NCBI GenBank assembly: GCA_002305725.1
Contig: DBQM01000036.1
Location: 1-13,731 of the forward strand
From: Ruminococcus sp. UBA1394
GTDB taxonomy: Bacteria; Bacillota; Clostridia; Oscillospirales; Ruminococcaceae
Direction: 5' to 3'
DNA length: 13,731 bases
The position numbers were made by a program, and so were the translations under genes. The notes beneath the pieces are model-generated. The model ran no database searches. It worked only from the letters and a program-made list of their open reading frames with translations, and was not told the origin of the DNA. Position 1 is the stretch's first letter, and every line of letters begins with the position of its first letter. Shown piece by piece: positions 6,171 to 13,567 of this stretch.

Positions 6171-7010
6171 TTATGCTATTGTCATAAACCATTCCACGAT
6201 TTTCGGGTCATAATGGGAGAAAAACAGACTTTCACCGCCGTCCAGTACTTCAATGGCCGCCATTTCATCTGCTGTCAGAGTAAAGTCGAAAACGCTGAAA
6301 TTCTCCTCCATGCGTTCCTTATGAGTGGATTTCGGAATAACAACTACATCGCTCTGCAGCAGGAAACGCAAAGCGACCTGTGCCGCTGATTTCCCGTACT
6401 TTGTACCGATTTCCTTTAAAACAGGATTGTTGAAGTAGTCATTTTTTCCCTCTGCAAAAGGTCCCCATGACTCAATCTGAGCGCCGCACTTTTTGAGATA
6501 TTCCTTTGCAGTCTTCTGCTGATGGAACACATGAGTTTCCACCTGATTGACCGCCGGCTTGATATCTGCAAAATGGTGAATGTCAATAAACCTGTCCGGA
6601 TAGAAGTTGGACACGCCGATAGCTTTCACCTTGCCTGCCTTGTATGCCTCTTCCATGGCACGATAGGTTCCGTAATAGTCGCTGAATGGCTGGTGAATCA
6701 ACAGCAGGTCGATATAGTCCGTTTTCAGCTTGCGCAGGGATTCTTCAATAGACGCTTTTGCTTTTTCATATCCTGCATTGCTTATCCATACTTTTGTAGT
6801 TATGAACAGTTCCTCACGAGGTACGCCGCACTTTACGATTGCATTTCCTACGCCCTCTTCGTTGCCGTAAGCCTGCGCCGTATCAATGGAACGGTATCCC
6901 ACAGAAATCGCATCAAGGACACATCTTTCCGCTTCCGCCGGGTCAATCTGATACACGCCATAGCCGAGCTTCGGCATCTTAACACCGTTATTCAATGTTA
7001 CATATTCCAT
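6171..7010 (-). CDS. Aldo/keto reductase
   Basis: A 279-residue NADPH-dependent aldo/keto reductase of normal family length, predicted cytosolic. The catalytic tetrad is complete: D43 and Y48 (SIDTAQAYGNE), K73 (TTKVW) and H106 (LLIHQPF). The NADP-binding end is seen in VVIPKSTHKERMEEN. It most resembles the 2,5-diketogluconate/methylglyoxal-reducing group, but substrate cannot be fixed. I chose ATG 7010, nine bases after AGGAG (7024-7020); an in-frame TTG at 7016 is only three bases from that site. It is the last gene of the LysR-divergent operon, with two bases between its start and the previous stop. No clear terminator follows. Confidence 0.92.
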   Translation of the reverse strand: MEYVTLNNGVKMPKLGYGVYQIDPAEAERCVLDAISVGYRSIDTAQAYGNEEGVGNAIVKCGVPREELFITTKVWISNAGYEKAKASIEESLRKLKTDYIDLLLIHQPFSDYYGTYRAMEEAYKAGKVKAIGVSNFYPDRFIDIHHFADIKPAVNQVETHVFHQQKTAKEYLKKCGAQIESWGPFAEGKNDYFNNPVLKEIGTKYGKSAAQVALRFLLQSDVVVIPKSTHKERMEENFSVFDFTLTADEMAAIEVLDGGESLFFSHYDPKIVEWFMTIA

Positions 7011-7012
7011 AT

Positions 7013-7549
7013 TCAAATGCTCCTTCCCATTTCATAAGCCTGTACATACGCCGGCGTAGACTGGATTTCCCCCACTTGCCATGCACCTGTACCATAAATA
7101 ATACCTGCTTCTCTTGCTCCGTCAAGACAGTCCTCCGTAAACCCACGGAACGCTTCCATTGTCCGTTCCAGATTTGCCTTTTGAGTATCTGCCGCTGTCA
7201 TGATAAAATAGAAATCCTTGTTGCTGATTTCCGTATATCTTGGCACAGTACGGTCAATAAAGGTTTTCATCTGTCCGTCCATGGAGTAGAAATATACAGG
7301 CGTTGCCAGTACTATCACATCTGCATCAACCATTTTGTCAAGTATCTCTGCCATATCGTCTTTCTGTACGCATTTGTGTGTTGAATTACACACACCGCAG
7401 CCACGGCAGTACCCGATATTTTCAGCTGCAAGGAATACCTTTTCTGCCTTGTGACCGCTTTCTTCTGCCCCCTGTGCAAAACGGTCGCATAGTGTGTCGG
7501 AATTACCGCCTTTTCTCGGACTTGCCGAAATAATCAATACGTTTTTCAT
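7013..7549 (-). CDS. Iron-sulfur flavoprotein of the NADPH-dependent FMN reductase family
   Basis: A 178-residue flavodoxin-like protein. The N-terminal FMN phosphate loop is clear (IISASPRKGGNSDTL, residues 6-20). A compact cysteine motif, C48-x2-C51-x2-C54-x5-C60 (YCRGCGVCNSTHKC), matches the Isf-type [4Fe-4S] signature known from methanogens and clostridia, and ATPVYFYSMDGQMKTFIDR is the second FMN-contact region. Isf-type proteins move electrons between ferredoxin or NAD(P)H and acceptors such as oxygen or quinones. Here it probably shares reductant with the flavodoxin and reductase of the operon. GAGGA lies just before the ATG at 7549, ten bases after the cupin stop. Confidence 0.88.
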   Translation of the reverse strand: MKNVLIISASPRKGGNSDTLCDRFAQGAEESGHKAEKVFLAAENIGYCRGCGVCNSTHKCVQKDDMAEILDKMVDADVIVLATPVYFYSMDGQMKTFIDRTVPRYTEISNKDFYFIMTAADTQKANLERTMEAFRGFTEDCLDGAREAGIIYGTGAWQVGEIQSTPAYVQAYEMGRSI

Positions 7550-7559
7550 TTATTCTTCC

Positions 7560-7964
7560 TCACTTCAGTTTTTCGTATTCTTCATTGGAAACTGGTTCAC
7601 ACCACTGAGTCTCGCTGTTTTCGCCTGGCACCTCTATTGCCAGATGCTGAAACCAGGAATCTGCCGCTGCGCCGTGCCAGTGCTTGACATTTGCAGGAAT
7701 ATGCACCACATCTCCGGGATTCAGTTTTCTGGCAGGCTTTCCCCATTCCTGATACCAGCCGTTTCCGGCGGTAACAAGCAGCATCTGTCCGCCTCCTTTG
7801 TCTGCATGGTGGATATGCCAGTTGTTCCGGCAGCCCGGTTCAAAAGTCACGTTCCCAATGGATACCTGCTCCGTGGAAAGCATATTCAGATAACTCTGAC
7901 CGATAAAATACTGTGCAAAAGCTTCGTTTGTACTGCCTGTGGGGAATACACTCAGTTCTTTCAT
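7560..7964 (-). CDS. Single-domain cupin protein
   Basis: A 134-residue cupin (small beta-barrel, COG1917-like). Motif 1 is WHIHHADKGGGQMLLV with metal ligands H50, H52 and Q60; motif 2 is PGDVVHIPANVKHWHG with H95/H97. A metal-dependent activity or ligand binding is likely but the reaction is not readable. I chose ATG 7964 because AGGAGG (7979-7974) lies nine bases before it; a longer frame from 7988 would translate through that ribosome binding site (GLRRKRN) and is unlikely. The ribosome binding site overlaps the stop of the flavodoxin gene. Similar cupins occur beside carboxymuconolactone-decarboxylase, flavodoxin and aldo/keto reductase genes in gut Clostridia, usually with a LysR regulator. 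Confidence 0.85.
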   Translation of the reverse strand: MKELSVFPTGSTNEAFAQYFIGQSYLNMLSTEQVSIGNVTFEPGCRNNWHIHHADKGGGQMLLVTAGNGWYQEWGKPARKLNPGDVVHIPANVKHWHGAAADSWFQHLAIEVPGENSETQWCEPVSNEEYEKLK

Positions 7965-7978
7965 GTTCCTTTTCCTCC

Positions 7979-8482
7979 TTAAACCCATTTTTCAATCTCT
8001 GTCTCTGACATTTTCACACTTCCGCCCCGAATGGCAAGTCCTGTTTCCACATTTGCATCCGGACAGAGTTTTTTGATATCGTTTACGCTGCCGCCCAGAC
8101 CGCTGCCCTCGTGTGTGCAGAAGGGTTTGATAATCTTTCCGCTGAAATCAGAATGCTCCAGAAAAGTAAATACCGCCATTGGCATTGTACCCCAGTAATT
8201 AGGAAAACCGAGATATATCACGCTGTATTGTTCCAGCGTTTCCGGATAAGCTATCAGCTCCGGACGGGAATTGCGATTCTGGTCAGCCTGTGCCTGTGCA
8301 ATACATTCGTTGTAGTTTTTGGAATAAGGCTGTGCCTGTTCGATTTTGAATGTGTCTGCATCTGTCAACTCTGCGATAATACCGGCTGCAATTTCCGTAT
8401 TGCCGATATCCAGCGTCTTTATCATACCGCTTACATAGTTTTCGTCTGCTCTCGAATAAAATGCCACAAGTTTATCTGACAT
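7979..8482 (-). CDS. Flavodoxin
   Basis: A 167-residue flavodoxin of the PF12682-like group. The FMN phosphate-binding stretch is LVAFYSRADENY with GNTEIAA at residues 27-33, and the later loops YLGFPNYWGTMPMAVFTFLE and PFCTHEGSGLGGSVNDIKKLCP are typical of the group. It is a small soluble electron carrier. It is the first gene of the four-gene operon, with GGAGG seven bases before the ATG at 8482 and the promoter at 8512-8540. Its stop lies inside the cupin ribosome binding site, so translation is probably coupled. Confidence 0.9.
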   Translation of the reverse strand: MSDKLVAFYSRADENYVSGMIKTLDIGNTEIAAGIIAELTDADTFKIEQAQPYSKNYNECIAQAQADQNRNSRPELIAYPETLEQYSVIYLGFPNYWGTMPMAVFTFLEHSDFSGKIIKPFCTHEGSGLGGSVNDIKKLCPDANVETGLAIRGGSVKMSETEIEKWV

Positions 8483-8511
8483 ATGTATTCCTCCGTATTT
8501 TTTCTGTCTGT

Positions 8512-8540
8512 ATTATATCACATGACAGCTTGACATGGAA
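8512..8540 (-). promoter_or_regulatory. Promoter of the flavodoxin-cupin-reductase operon
   Basis: On the minus strand a perfect TATAAT (8517-8512) has a poor TTCCAT (8540-8535) at 17 bp. A good -10 with a weak -35 is expected for an activator-dependent promoter, and its -35 overlaps that of the divergent lysR promoter. Confidence 0.6.
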
Positions 8541-8558
8541 TATCCGATATGTTATTAT
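8530..8558 (+). promoter_or_regulatory. Promoter of the lysR gene
   Basis: A perfect TTGACA (8530-8535) and TATTAT (8553-8558) are 17 bp apart. The start would fall near 8565, inside the dyad at 8556-8584, which fits autorepression. Confidence 0.6.
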
Positions 8559-8584
8559 AGTATAAACTATTAGTTGATACTATA
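8556..8584. promoter_or_regulatory. Near-perfect 29-bp dyad, candidate LysR binding site
   Basis: TATAGTAT (8556-8563) and ATACTATA (8577-8584) are exact inverted repeats. After one mismatch the symmetry continues with AACT/AGTT, so 12 of 13 pairs match around a 3-bp centre at 8570. It covers the end of the lysR -10 box and the start site, upstream of the GGAGG ribosome binding site. Confidence 0.6.
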
Positions 8585-8596
8585 CGGAGGCTGAGT

Positions 8597-9493
8597 ATGT
8601 ATAACCATATGCTTGATACGTTTATCGCAGTTGCTGACTGCGGCAGCTTTACAAAAGCATCGCAGCAGCTGTATATCTCTCCCACAGCCATTATGAAGCA
8701 GATGAATGCACTGGAAAGTCACCTTGAGCTGAAACTGATCGAACGCACTCCTTCGGGTGTACGGCTGACTTCTGCCGGTGAGATAATATACCGGAATGCT
8801 AAGTTTATGACAGACTTTTCCCGGAAATCCATTGCGGAAGCAAAGGCAAGTGTTCATGCAAACGATACTACCTTTTGCGTCGGCACATCACTGCTGAATC
8901 CTGCAAAGCCCTTTATGGATATCTGGTATCGTGTAAACAAGGATTTCTCCGAGTATAAGCTGCATCTTGTCCCATTTGAAGATAATCATGAGGGGATACT
9001 TTCGGAAATAGAGAAACTGGGAAAAAAGTTTGACTTTCTGATTGGCGTATGCGATTCAAAAGCGTGGCTTTCCCGCTGTAATTTTCTTCCGCTGGGTCGA
9101 TATCAGAAAATGATTGCGGTGTCCAGGGAGCATCATCTTGCGAAAAAAAGCCGCATAGACCTTGTAGACCTATACGGCGAAACGCTTATTATGGTAAAGC
9201 AGGGAGATTCGGGGGTGAACGATTTTATCCGCAATGACCTGCAAAGGCATCATCCGGAAATTTGCATTGAGGACACGCCGCAGTTTTACGATTTATCTGT
9301 CTTCAACCGCTGTGCGGAAACCGGAAAGGTTCTGCTGACAATTGAATGCTGGCAGGAAGTTCACCCCGGAATTGTTTCCGTTCCGGTAAACTGGGACTAC
9401 AGCATCCCTTATGGTCTGCTTTACAGCTTTGATGCACCGGAGGATGTGCTCAGATTTGTTGAGACAGTAAAAAGCAATTATATGAGCACCTAA
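8597..9493 (+). CDS. LysR-family transcriptional regulator
   Basis: A 298-residue LysR-type regulator of usual size. The winged helix-turn-helix occupies residues 1-60 (LDTFIAVADCGSFTKASQQL, then ISPTAIMKQMNALE), followed by the linker helix and a periplasmic-binding-protein-like effector domain from about 90 to 295. It is divergent from the flavodoxin operon with overlapping promoters, the classic layout for a LysR activator of its neighbour that also represses itself. The effector is unknown; the target genes suggest an electrophile, carbonyl or quinone. GGAGG lies six bases before the ATG. The gene converges with the copper-oxidase gene, and I see no good terminator in the 72 bases between them, only a weak TTCC/GGAA hairpin near 9528-9537 and a distant T-run at 9554-9561. 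Confidence 0.92.
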   Translation: MYNHMLDTFIAVADCGSFTKASQQLYISPTAIMKQMNALESHLELKLIERTPSGVRLTSAGEIIYRNAKFMTDFSRKSIAEAKASVHANDTTFCVGTSLLNPAKPFMDIWYRVNKDFSEYKLHLVPFEDNHEGILSEIEKLGKKFDFLIGVCDSKAWLSRCNFLPLGRYQKMIAVSREHHLAKKSRIDLVDLYGETLIMVKQGDSGVNDFIRNDLQRHHPEICIEDTPQFYDLSVFNRCAETGKVLLTIECWQEVHPGIVSVPVNWDYSIPYGLLYSFDAPEDVLRFVETVKSNYMST

Positions 9494-9565
9494 AAAACAG
9501 TTTAGTCTAACTAAGCCAGGACTTCCTCCTCCGGAATCATCAAATGCGCCAATATTTTTTTACAA

Positions 9566-12500
9566 TCATTGATATTTATCAAACCATTTTTTCTCCCACC
9601 AGTTACCGAATGTGCGGCAGGCACACTCACAGCAATAGCGGATTCCCTTTTTCATCACACGGAAAATTCCCCACATTCCGGATTCCACGTCCCATTTAAG
9701 CGAACCGGAACGATACAAATAATCTCCCGGATATTCAGATGCACCATTTTCAAGCTCAATGTTGTAAACACCGCCCACACTTACTGCGCCCTGTACGGAA
9801 ATTCGTGTGGAAAACGGGTCATCAGGCTGTGCAAGCCAGTTATGACCGTGCAGTACAAAGCTGATATTTCTCGGTTTATCTGCCGGCATGAGATAACGGA
9901 TAATGACACGCTCACCTGTATATGCCTGCAAAAGCGGCGTTGCAGGGTCGCCGTGAGCTTTTGAACTAAACACCTTACTGATAACAGGAACTCGTTTCAG
10001 CCTGTTGAAAAAGCGCTCAGAACGGTAGTTATAACCCTTTTCGCCTGTGTCCTCATGGTCAACTTCTCCGTGCCCGGTATCTTCGCTCTGCTGTGCAGTT
10101 TTTATCAGATTGCCTTCGTTATCCAGCAGACGGATTCCATTATGCGCAAACAGAACAAATTCCCGGAACGTTTTCACACCCGGTGCAGTAATAACCGCCT
10201 GTTCGCTGAAACTTTCTTTTCTGCTGGTGAAACTGCTGTAATGCTTTGCGGCAGGAGGTTCTATTATAATTGCTCCGAACAAGCCGTGATACCGGTGATT
10301 GCGCAGGTCGCCAAAGGAACTGAGCATACAGGTGCCGTATTCTTTATCCGCATACCACAGATATCTGATACATTCACCGGGAGCGGCAGTCTGTTCCGGC
10401 TTGTTGTAACCCACGTTTACGCCAGCGTCACATACCGGACAGCGTTTCAGAAACTGCGGACTCAGCGAAACTCTGTCAGACGGACAATGCTCCATATCCA
10501 GCGGCACAGACGGATAGTCATGATACAACACAGGTTTGTCAAACATATTGTGAAGCGTGACCTCTATCCACTCCCCTGCGTTTGCACGGAGTATCAAAGG
10601 TGACGGCTTTTTTCGTCCGCACTTTACATCTTCCGCCTGTTCAAGAGGAACAAACAGCATACCCTCAGGGTCATGGTCACCATAGCGGTTATATTCAATA
10701 TCCGTCTGAATTGCGGCAACTTCAAACCTGCGTACCTTAGCCCCCTCCGGCGGATATTCCGGAAACGGCACAGGCTTGTTATGATTGCAAAGAGGCAGCA
10801 GATGCTTCTGACGACAGCGATGCGCTCTTATAATGCCCCACAGACCGAGCCATAAATCATCAATGCCGCCGAAATAATACAGATAATCTCCCGCACCATA
10901 ATACTCGTCAACACGGATATTGAAAGCCTCTGAAATACCTATGGTCTGTTCTGCAACAATGGGTGAAACAGGGTCGGTAATTTCCTTTCGCCATGACATA
11001 CCATTGATATTGAATGCGTGCTGTTCCTCGTGAGCACCGTCAAGCAGACGAATTACCATAGGGTCGCCGGGATAGGTTTCCAGTATGGGTGTTGCAGGGT
11101 CGCCGTATTTTCGTGAACTGAAAATGTGGGACGGGTCATTTTTCTTTTTCAGACGCTCCCGCATAGGCTCGCAGCGATAGCTTATTCCCATAACTCCCGG
11201 GTCATCATCAGAACCGGGGTGTTCCGGCGGATTCAATGGCTTTCCGTCCTTATCAAACAGTAATGCAAAGTCATGAACGAACATGGCAAATTCACGGTAG
11301 GATTCACCGTTAGCTTTCTTTATAACAGCGTTTGCTCCGCTTTTCAGAGGTCTGCCGTTCTTTGGGTTCAGAAATACAGAACCTGCCGGTTCAACAAGCA
11401 ATGCGCCGAACATACCATGCTGCTGATGAGAATTTGCAAAAAGGTGGTCATGGAAGAATACTGTATTCAGTTCCTCGTTGGCAAAGAACCGCTCTATCAG
11501 TGTTTCGTATTTCCTTGCACCTGCAATATTGTTCCAGCCGTTTGCCGCACCGTCCGACACAATGGCATCAAACTTCACAAGGTGAATATGAAATCCCACA
11601 ATATCAGTCAGTGTTTTAAGCTGAAATTCATTTGCTTCAATAAACTCGGGCAGCAGATTGGTAAGTCTGATTTCAACACAGTCACCTGCATTCGCACGGA
11701 TAACAAGTGGTTCCGGACGGATTTTTCCGCTGTTTACTTTTTCCAGATAATTTTCAAGCGTTCCATGACGCTCAATCTCCTCTTTCAGAACAAAAAATCT
11801 GCCCTGCGGATCATGCCAGCCGTAACGGTTATAGGTGATTTTCGCCTGTACAACAGCAAGTTCAAACACTCTGACATCTTTCGGACATTTGCAGGGACAG
11901 GTTTCTGAATACAATGCACCGGGAACAAATTCCGTCACAAAATTTTCTTCTTCAGGAGGTGTTGGCTCAATAACATTTTCACCGTCCTTATCCAGAATAC
12001 CCAATGGCGGCTGAAGCGGACGTTCACCGGGTTCTCCATTTATAAAATTCGGATATCCGGGGTGAAGTCTATCCTTTTCCGGCGGACACGGACGGTCTTT
12101 CAGCGGCATAAGCCGTTCAATCGGCGTACCGTCAGGCAGTTCCCCTGTTCCGTCTTCCAGTCTGTCGAAAATACGCCATAACGTCCACATTCCCTCGTGA
12201 AAATGGGGATAGAGATGACAGTGAAAAATAACATCTCCGATTGTTCGGGTAAGACTTCCTGCACCATACAGAATATCCAGCGTAAAGCATTCCTGCGGAC
12301 TGATTGAAATGGAATCAATTATCGTGGATTTCGGGTCTTCCGGTTCAAGTTTCCACTGATGATTGTGCAGATGAAAGACATGGGTTTCCTTGATACCGCC
12401 GTGAATCAGTCTGATTTTTGCCGGGTCACCTGCGTATACCCTTAAAATCGGCGGTGCAGGGTCACCGTACGGCCATGAACTCATGGAAATATCTTCGCCC

Positions 12501-13249
12501 GTCACAACATGATGCATCTCATCAAGAGGAGGTCTGTTTCGCATAGGTTCGCTGCGGTAGCTTATACCTGTTGTTCCGTTGGGCAGACCTGTATGAGGGT
12601 CAACCGGCTGCTGACCGTCCTTGTTTTTTATTTCAAGCTCATCATGGAAGAAAACTGCATATTCACGGAAAGACGGATGAACCGGATTGTAAATATCCGC
12701 AAAGAGTCCGCTTTCAGTTTCCTCGCCTGTAACAGGGTCAAACCAGCTGGACTGAGGCTTTTCAACGATTATTGCACCGAAAAGTCCGTGAACATTAGTC
12801 CCGTCCTCACTGCTTCTTGCATCTCCTAAATCTGAGAACAGATAAACGCCCTCTTTTTCCGCATACCACACATACTGAATAAAATCGTCAGTTGTGGTAT
12901 CAGGATTGTTTCCTACATTTGCACCATCCGAAGTCAGAACATCATACCGCAGCCCCTGAACGTGCATAGACGCTCGTCTGCCAAGGCTGTTATAGAAATT
13001 AATGTGAATTTCATCTCCTGCATTGGCTCTGATAACAAGCGGCTGTACTTCCCGGTAAGGCTGAGGAGGGTCCATTTCAAAATACTCTTCTGCCTTTCGC
13101 TGAATATGTTCCGAATCCTTTCGCAGTACATAAAGCATACCATTTGGGTCATGGTCGCCGTATTTGTTATATACGATAGGAACAGATATTGCTTCTATAT
13201 CAAAAGTTCTGACAAATGTTTGCTTCGGATAGTCCGACAAATTTGTCAC
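9566..13249 (-). CDS. Giant three-repeat multicopper oxidase-like protein, MnxG-like
   Basis: A 1227-residue protein of three repeats, each probably two cupredoxin domains, starting near residues 16, 461 and 841 (each with YN[KR]YGxHDPxG, then PL[VI][IL]RANAG and later a GDPAxPxL motif). Repeat 1 holds HxxHxH (H290, H293, H295) and HCHLYPHFHEGM (H343-C344-H345, H349, M354), giving type 1 copper and half of the trinuclear site. Repeat 2 holds the partners H554-x-H556 and H600-x-H602 (FFHDHLFANS). Equivalent sites elsewhere are lost. One oxidase centre is therefore predicted. Size and build recall the Mn(II) oxidase MnxG; substrate is unknown. Cysteine clusters end each repeat (CPCKC 451-455; C812, C821; CCECAC 1206-1211). 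No signal peptide is seen. The GTG start follows AAAGGAG at nine bases. Confidence 0.85.
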   Translation of the reverse strand: MTNLSDYPKQTFVRTFDIEAISVPIVYNKYGDHDPNGMLYVLRKDSEHIQRKAEEYFEMDPPQPYREVQPLVIRANAGDEIHINFYNSLGRRASMHVQGLRYDVLTSDGANVGNNPDTTTDDFIQYVWYAEKEGVYLFSDLGDARSSEDGTNVHGLFGAIIVEKPQSSWFDPVTGEETESGLFADIYNPVHPSFREYAVFFHDELEIKNKDGQQPVDPHTGLPNGTTGISYRSEPMRNRPPLDEMHHVVTGEDISMSSWPYGDPAPPILRVYAGDPAKIRLIHGGIKETHVFHLHNHQWKLEPEDPKSTIIDSISISPQECFTLDILYGAGSLTRTIGDVIFHCHLYPHFHEGMWTLWRIFDRLEDGTGELPDGTPIERLMPLKDRPCPPEKDRLHPGYPNFINGEPGERPLQPPLGILDKDGENVIEPTPPEEENFVTEFVPGALYSETCPCKCPKDVRVFELAVVQAKITYNRYGWHDPQGRFFVLKEEIERHGTLENYLEKVNSGKIRPEPLVIRANAGDCVEIRLTNLLPEFIEANEFQLKTLTDIVGFHIHLVKFDAIVSDGAANGWNNIAGARKYETLIERFFANEELNTVFFHDHLFANSHQQHGMFGALLVEPAGSVFLNPKNGRPLKSGANAVIKKANGESYREFAMFVHDFALLFDKDGKPLNPPEHPGSDDDPGVMGISYRCEPMRERLKKKNDPSHIFSSRKYGDPATPILETYPGDPMVIRLLDGAHEEQHAFNINGMSWRKEITDPVSPIVAEQTIGISEAFNIRVDEYYGAGDYLYYFGGIDDLWLGLWGIIRAHRCRQKHLLPLCNHNKPVPFPEYPPEGAKVRRFEVAAIQTDIEYNRYGDHDPEGMLFVPLEQAEDVKCGRKKPSPLILRANAGEWIEVTLHNMFDKPVLYHDYPSVPLDMEHCPSDRVSLSPQFLKRCPVCDAGVNVGYNKPEQTAAPGECIRYLWYADKEYGTCMLSSFGDLRNHRYHGLFGAIIIEPPAAKHYSSFTSRKESFSEQAVITAPGVKTFREFVLFAHNGIRLLDNEGNLIKTAQQSEDTGHGEVDHEDTGEKGYNYRSERFFNRLKRVPVISKVFSSKAHGDPATPLLQAYTGERVIIRYLMPADKPRNISFVLHGHNWLAQPDDPFSTRISVQGAVSVGGVYNIELENGASEYPGDYLYRSGSLKWDVESGMWGIFRVMKKGIRYCCECACRTFGNWWEKKWFDKYQ
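13236..13247. promoter_or_regulatory. Perfect 12-bp palindrome at the oxidase start codon
   Basis: GACAAATTTGTC is fully symmetric and overlaps the GTG start region (start at 13249). A related GACGGATTTGTC lies at 13306-13317 and GACAAATGTTTG at 13211-13222 (plus strand). The cluster suggests a regulator binding site. It is not a match to the CopY box (TACAnnTGTA). Confidence 0.35.
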
Positions 13250-13262
13250 TACTGAAAACTCC

Positions 13263-13280
13263 TTTCAAGTTAATTTGAAA
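13263..13280. promoter_or_regulatory. Dyad over the oxidase ribosome binding site
   Basis: TTTCAAGTTAATTTGAAA is an 18-bp palindrome with 8 of 9 pairs. Its left arm overlaps the AAAGGAG ribosome binding site (13265-13259), so in the RNA the hairpin could partly mask translation initiation. Confidence 0.35.
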
Positions 13281-13305
13281 TATATGCTATTTCATTTCAG
13301 TATAT

Positions 13306-13352
13306 GACGGATTTGTCCGATAGGTTACATCATGGAAACTCTGTCATATCAA
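13306..13352 (-). promoter_or_regulatory. Candidate promoter and operator of the oxidase gene
   Basis: On the minus strand TTGATA (13352-13347) and TGTAAC (13329-13324) are 17 bp apart; the -10 is poor. The predicted start falls in the dyad CGGATTTGTCCG (13308-13319), which shares the GGATTTGTC core with the motif at the start codon. The arrangement fits a repressed or activator-dependent promoter, but the promoter call is weak. Confidence 0.3.
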
Positions 13353-13372
13353 AAGCTGTAATAAAAGCAATT

Positions 13373-13403
13373 CTCAGGGCAGCAAAAAATCTGCTGCCCT
13401 GAG
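13373..13403 (-). terminator. Intrinsic terminator of the small right-edge gene
   Basis: A perfect 11-bp GC-rich stem, CTCAGGGCAGC (13373-13383) with GCTGCCCTGAG (13393-13403), has a 9-nt loop. It begins two bases after the stop of the 53-residue gene on the minus strand, with tail AATTGCTTTTATT. The plus-strand tail TTTTAAATTC could make it bidirectional, though no plus gene enters it. Confidence 0.75.
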
Positions 13404-13405
13404 TT

Positions 13406-13567
13406 TTAAATTCTTGGTATATCTGAGGATTCGTCTGCCTGATAATCAAAAAAATCAAAATCTGCGTAATGCTGATGCTTTACTCTGTCAGCACAGGTGA
13501 TTCCCACCATTGTGCCTGTTAATTCTCCGTATTTGCAGTATTCATGCGTGTATTTGTTGTCAGCCAT
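13406..13567 (-). CDS. Small acidic hypothetical protein, 53 residues
   Basis: The frame reads MADNKYTHEYCKYGELTGTM, then a VGITCADRVKHQHYADFDFF stretch, and ends DIPRI directly before a strong terminator, which supports it as a real gene end. It is acidic at the C-terminus, with two cysteines and three histidines, and has no membrane segment. I do not recognise the family. The same frame stays open upstream to about 13687 without another ATG, GTG or TTG, and no clear ribosome binding site precedes the ATG at 13567. The product may therefore be longer by some other start, or be the remnant of a longer protein. Confidence 0.5.
   Translation of the reverse strand: MADNKYTHEYCKYGELTGTMVGITCADRVKHQHYADFDFFDYQADESSDIPRI

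Noticed and set aside
7494..7982. Plus-strand 162-codon frame over the cupin gene
   Set aside because: Shadow of the cupin and flavoprotein genes, which have correct ribosome binding sites and family motifs.
9494..9565. Terminator between the converging lysR and oxidase genes
   Set aside because: Only a 4-bp TTCC/GGAA hairpin is present and the T-run is about 15 bases away; not convincing.
11273..11908. Plus-strand 211-codon frame inside the oxidase gene
   Set aside because: Antisense to a region coding for conserved copper motifs; cysteine-rich low-sense translation typical of a shadow.
13236..13247. CopY-type copper operator
   Set aside because: The spacing between ACA and TGT is four bases, not two, so it is not the TACAnnTGTA box; kept only as an unassigned palindrome.
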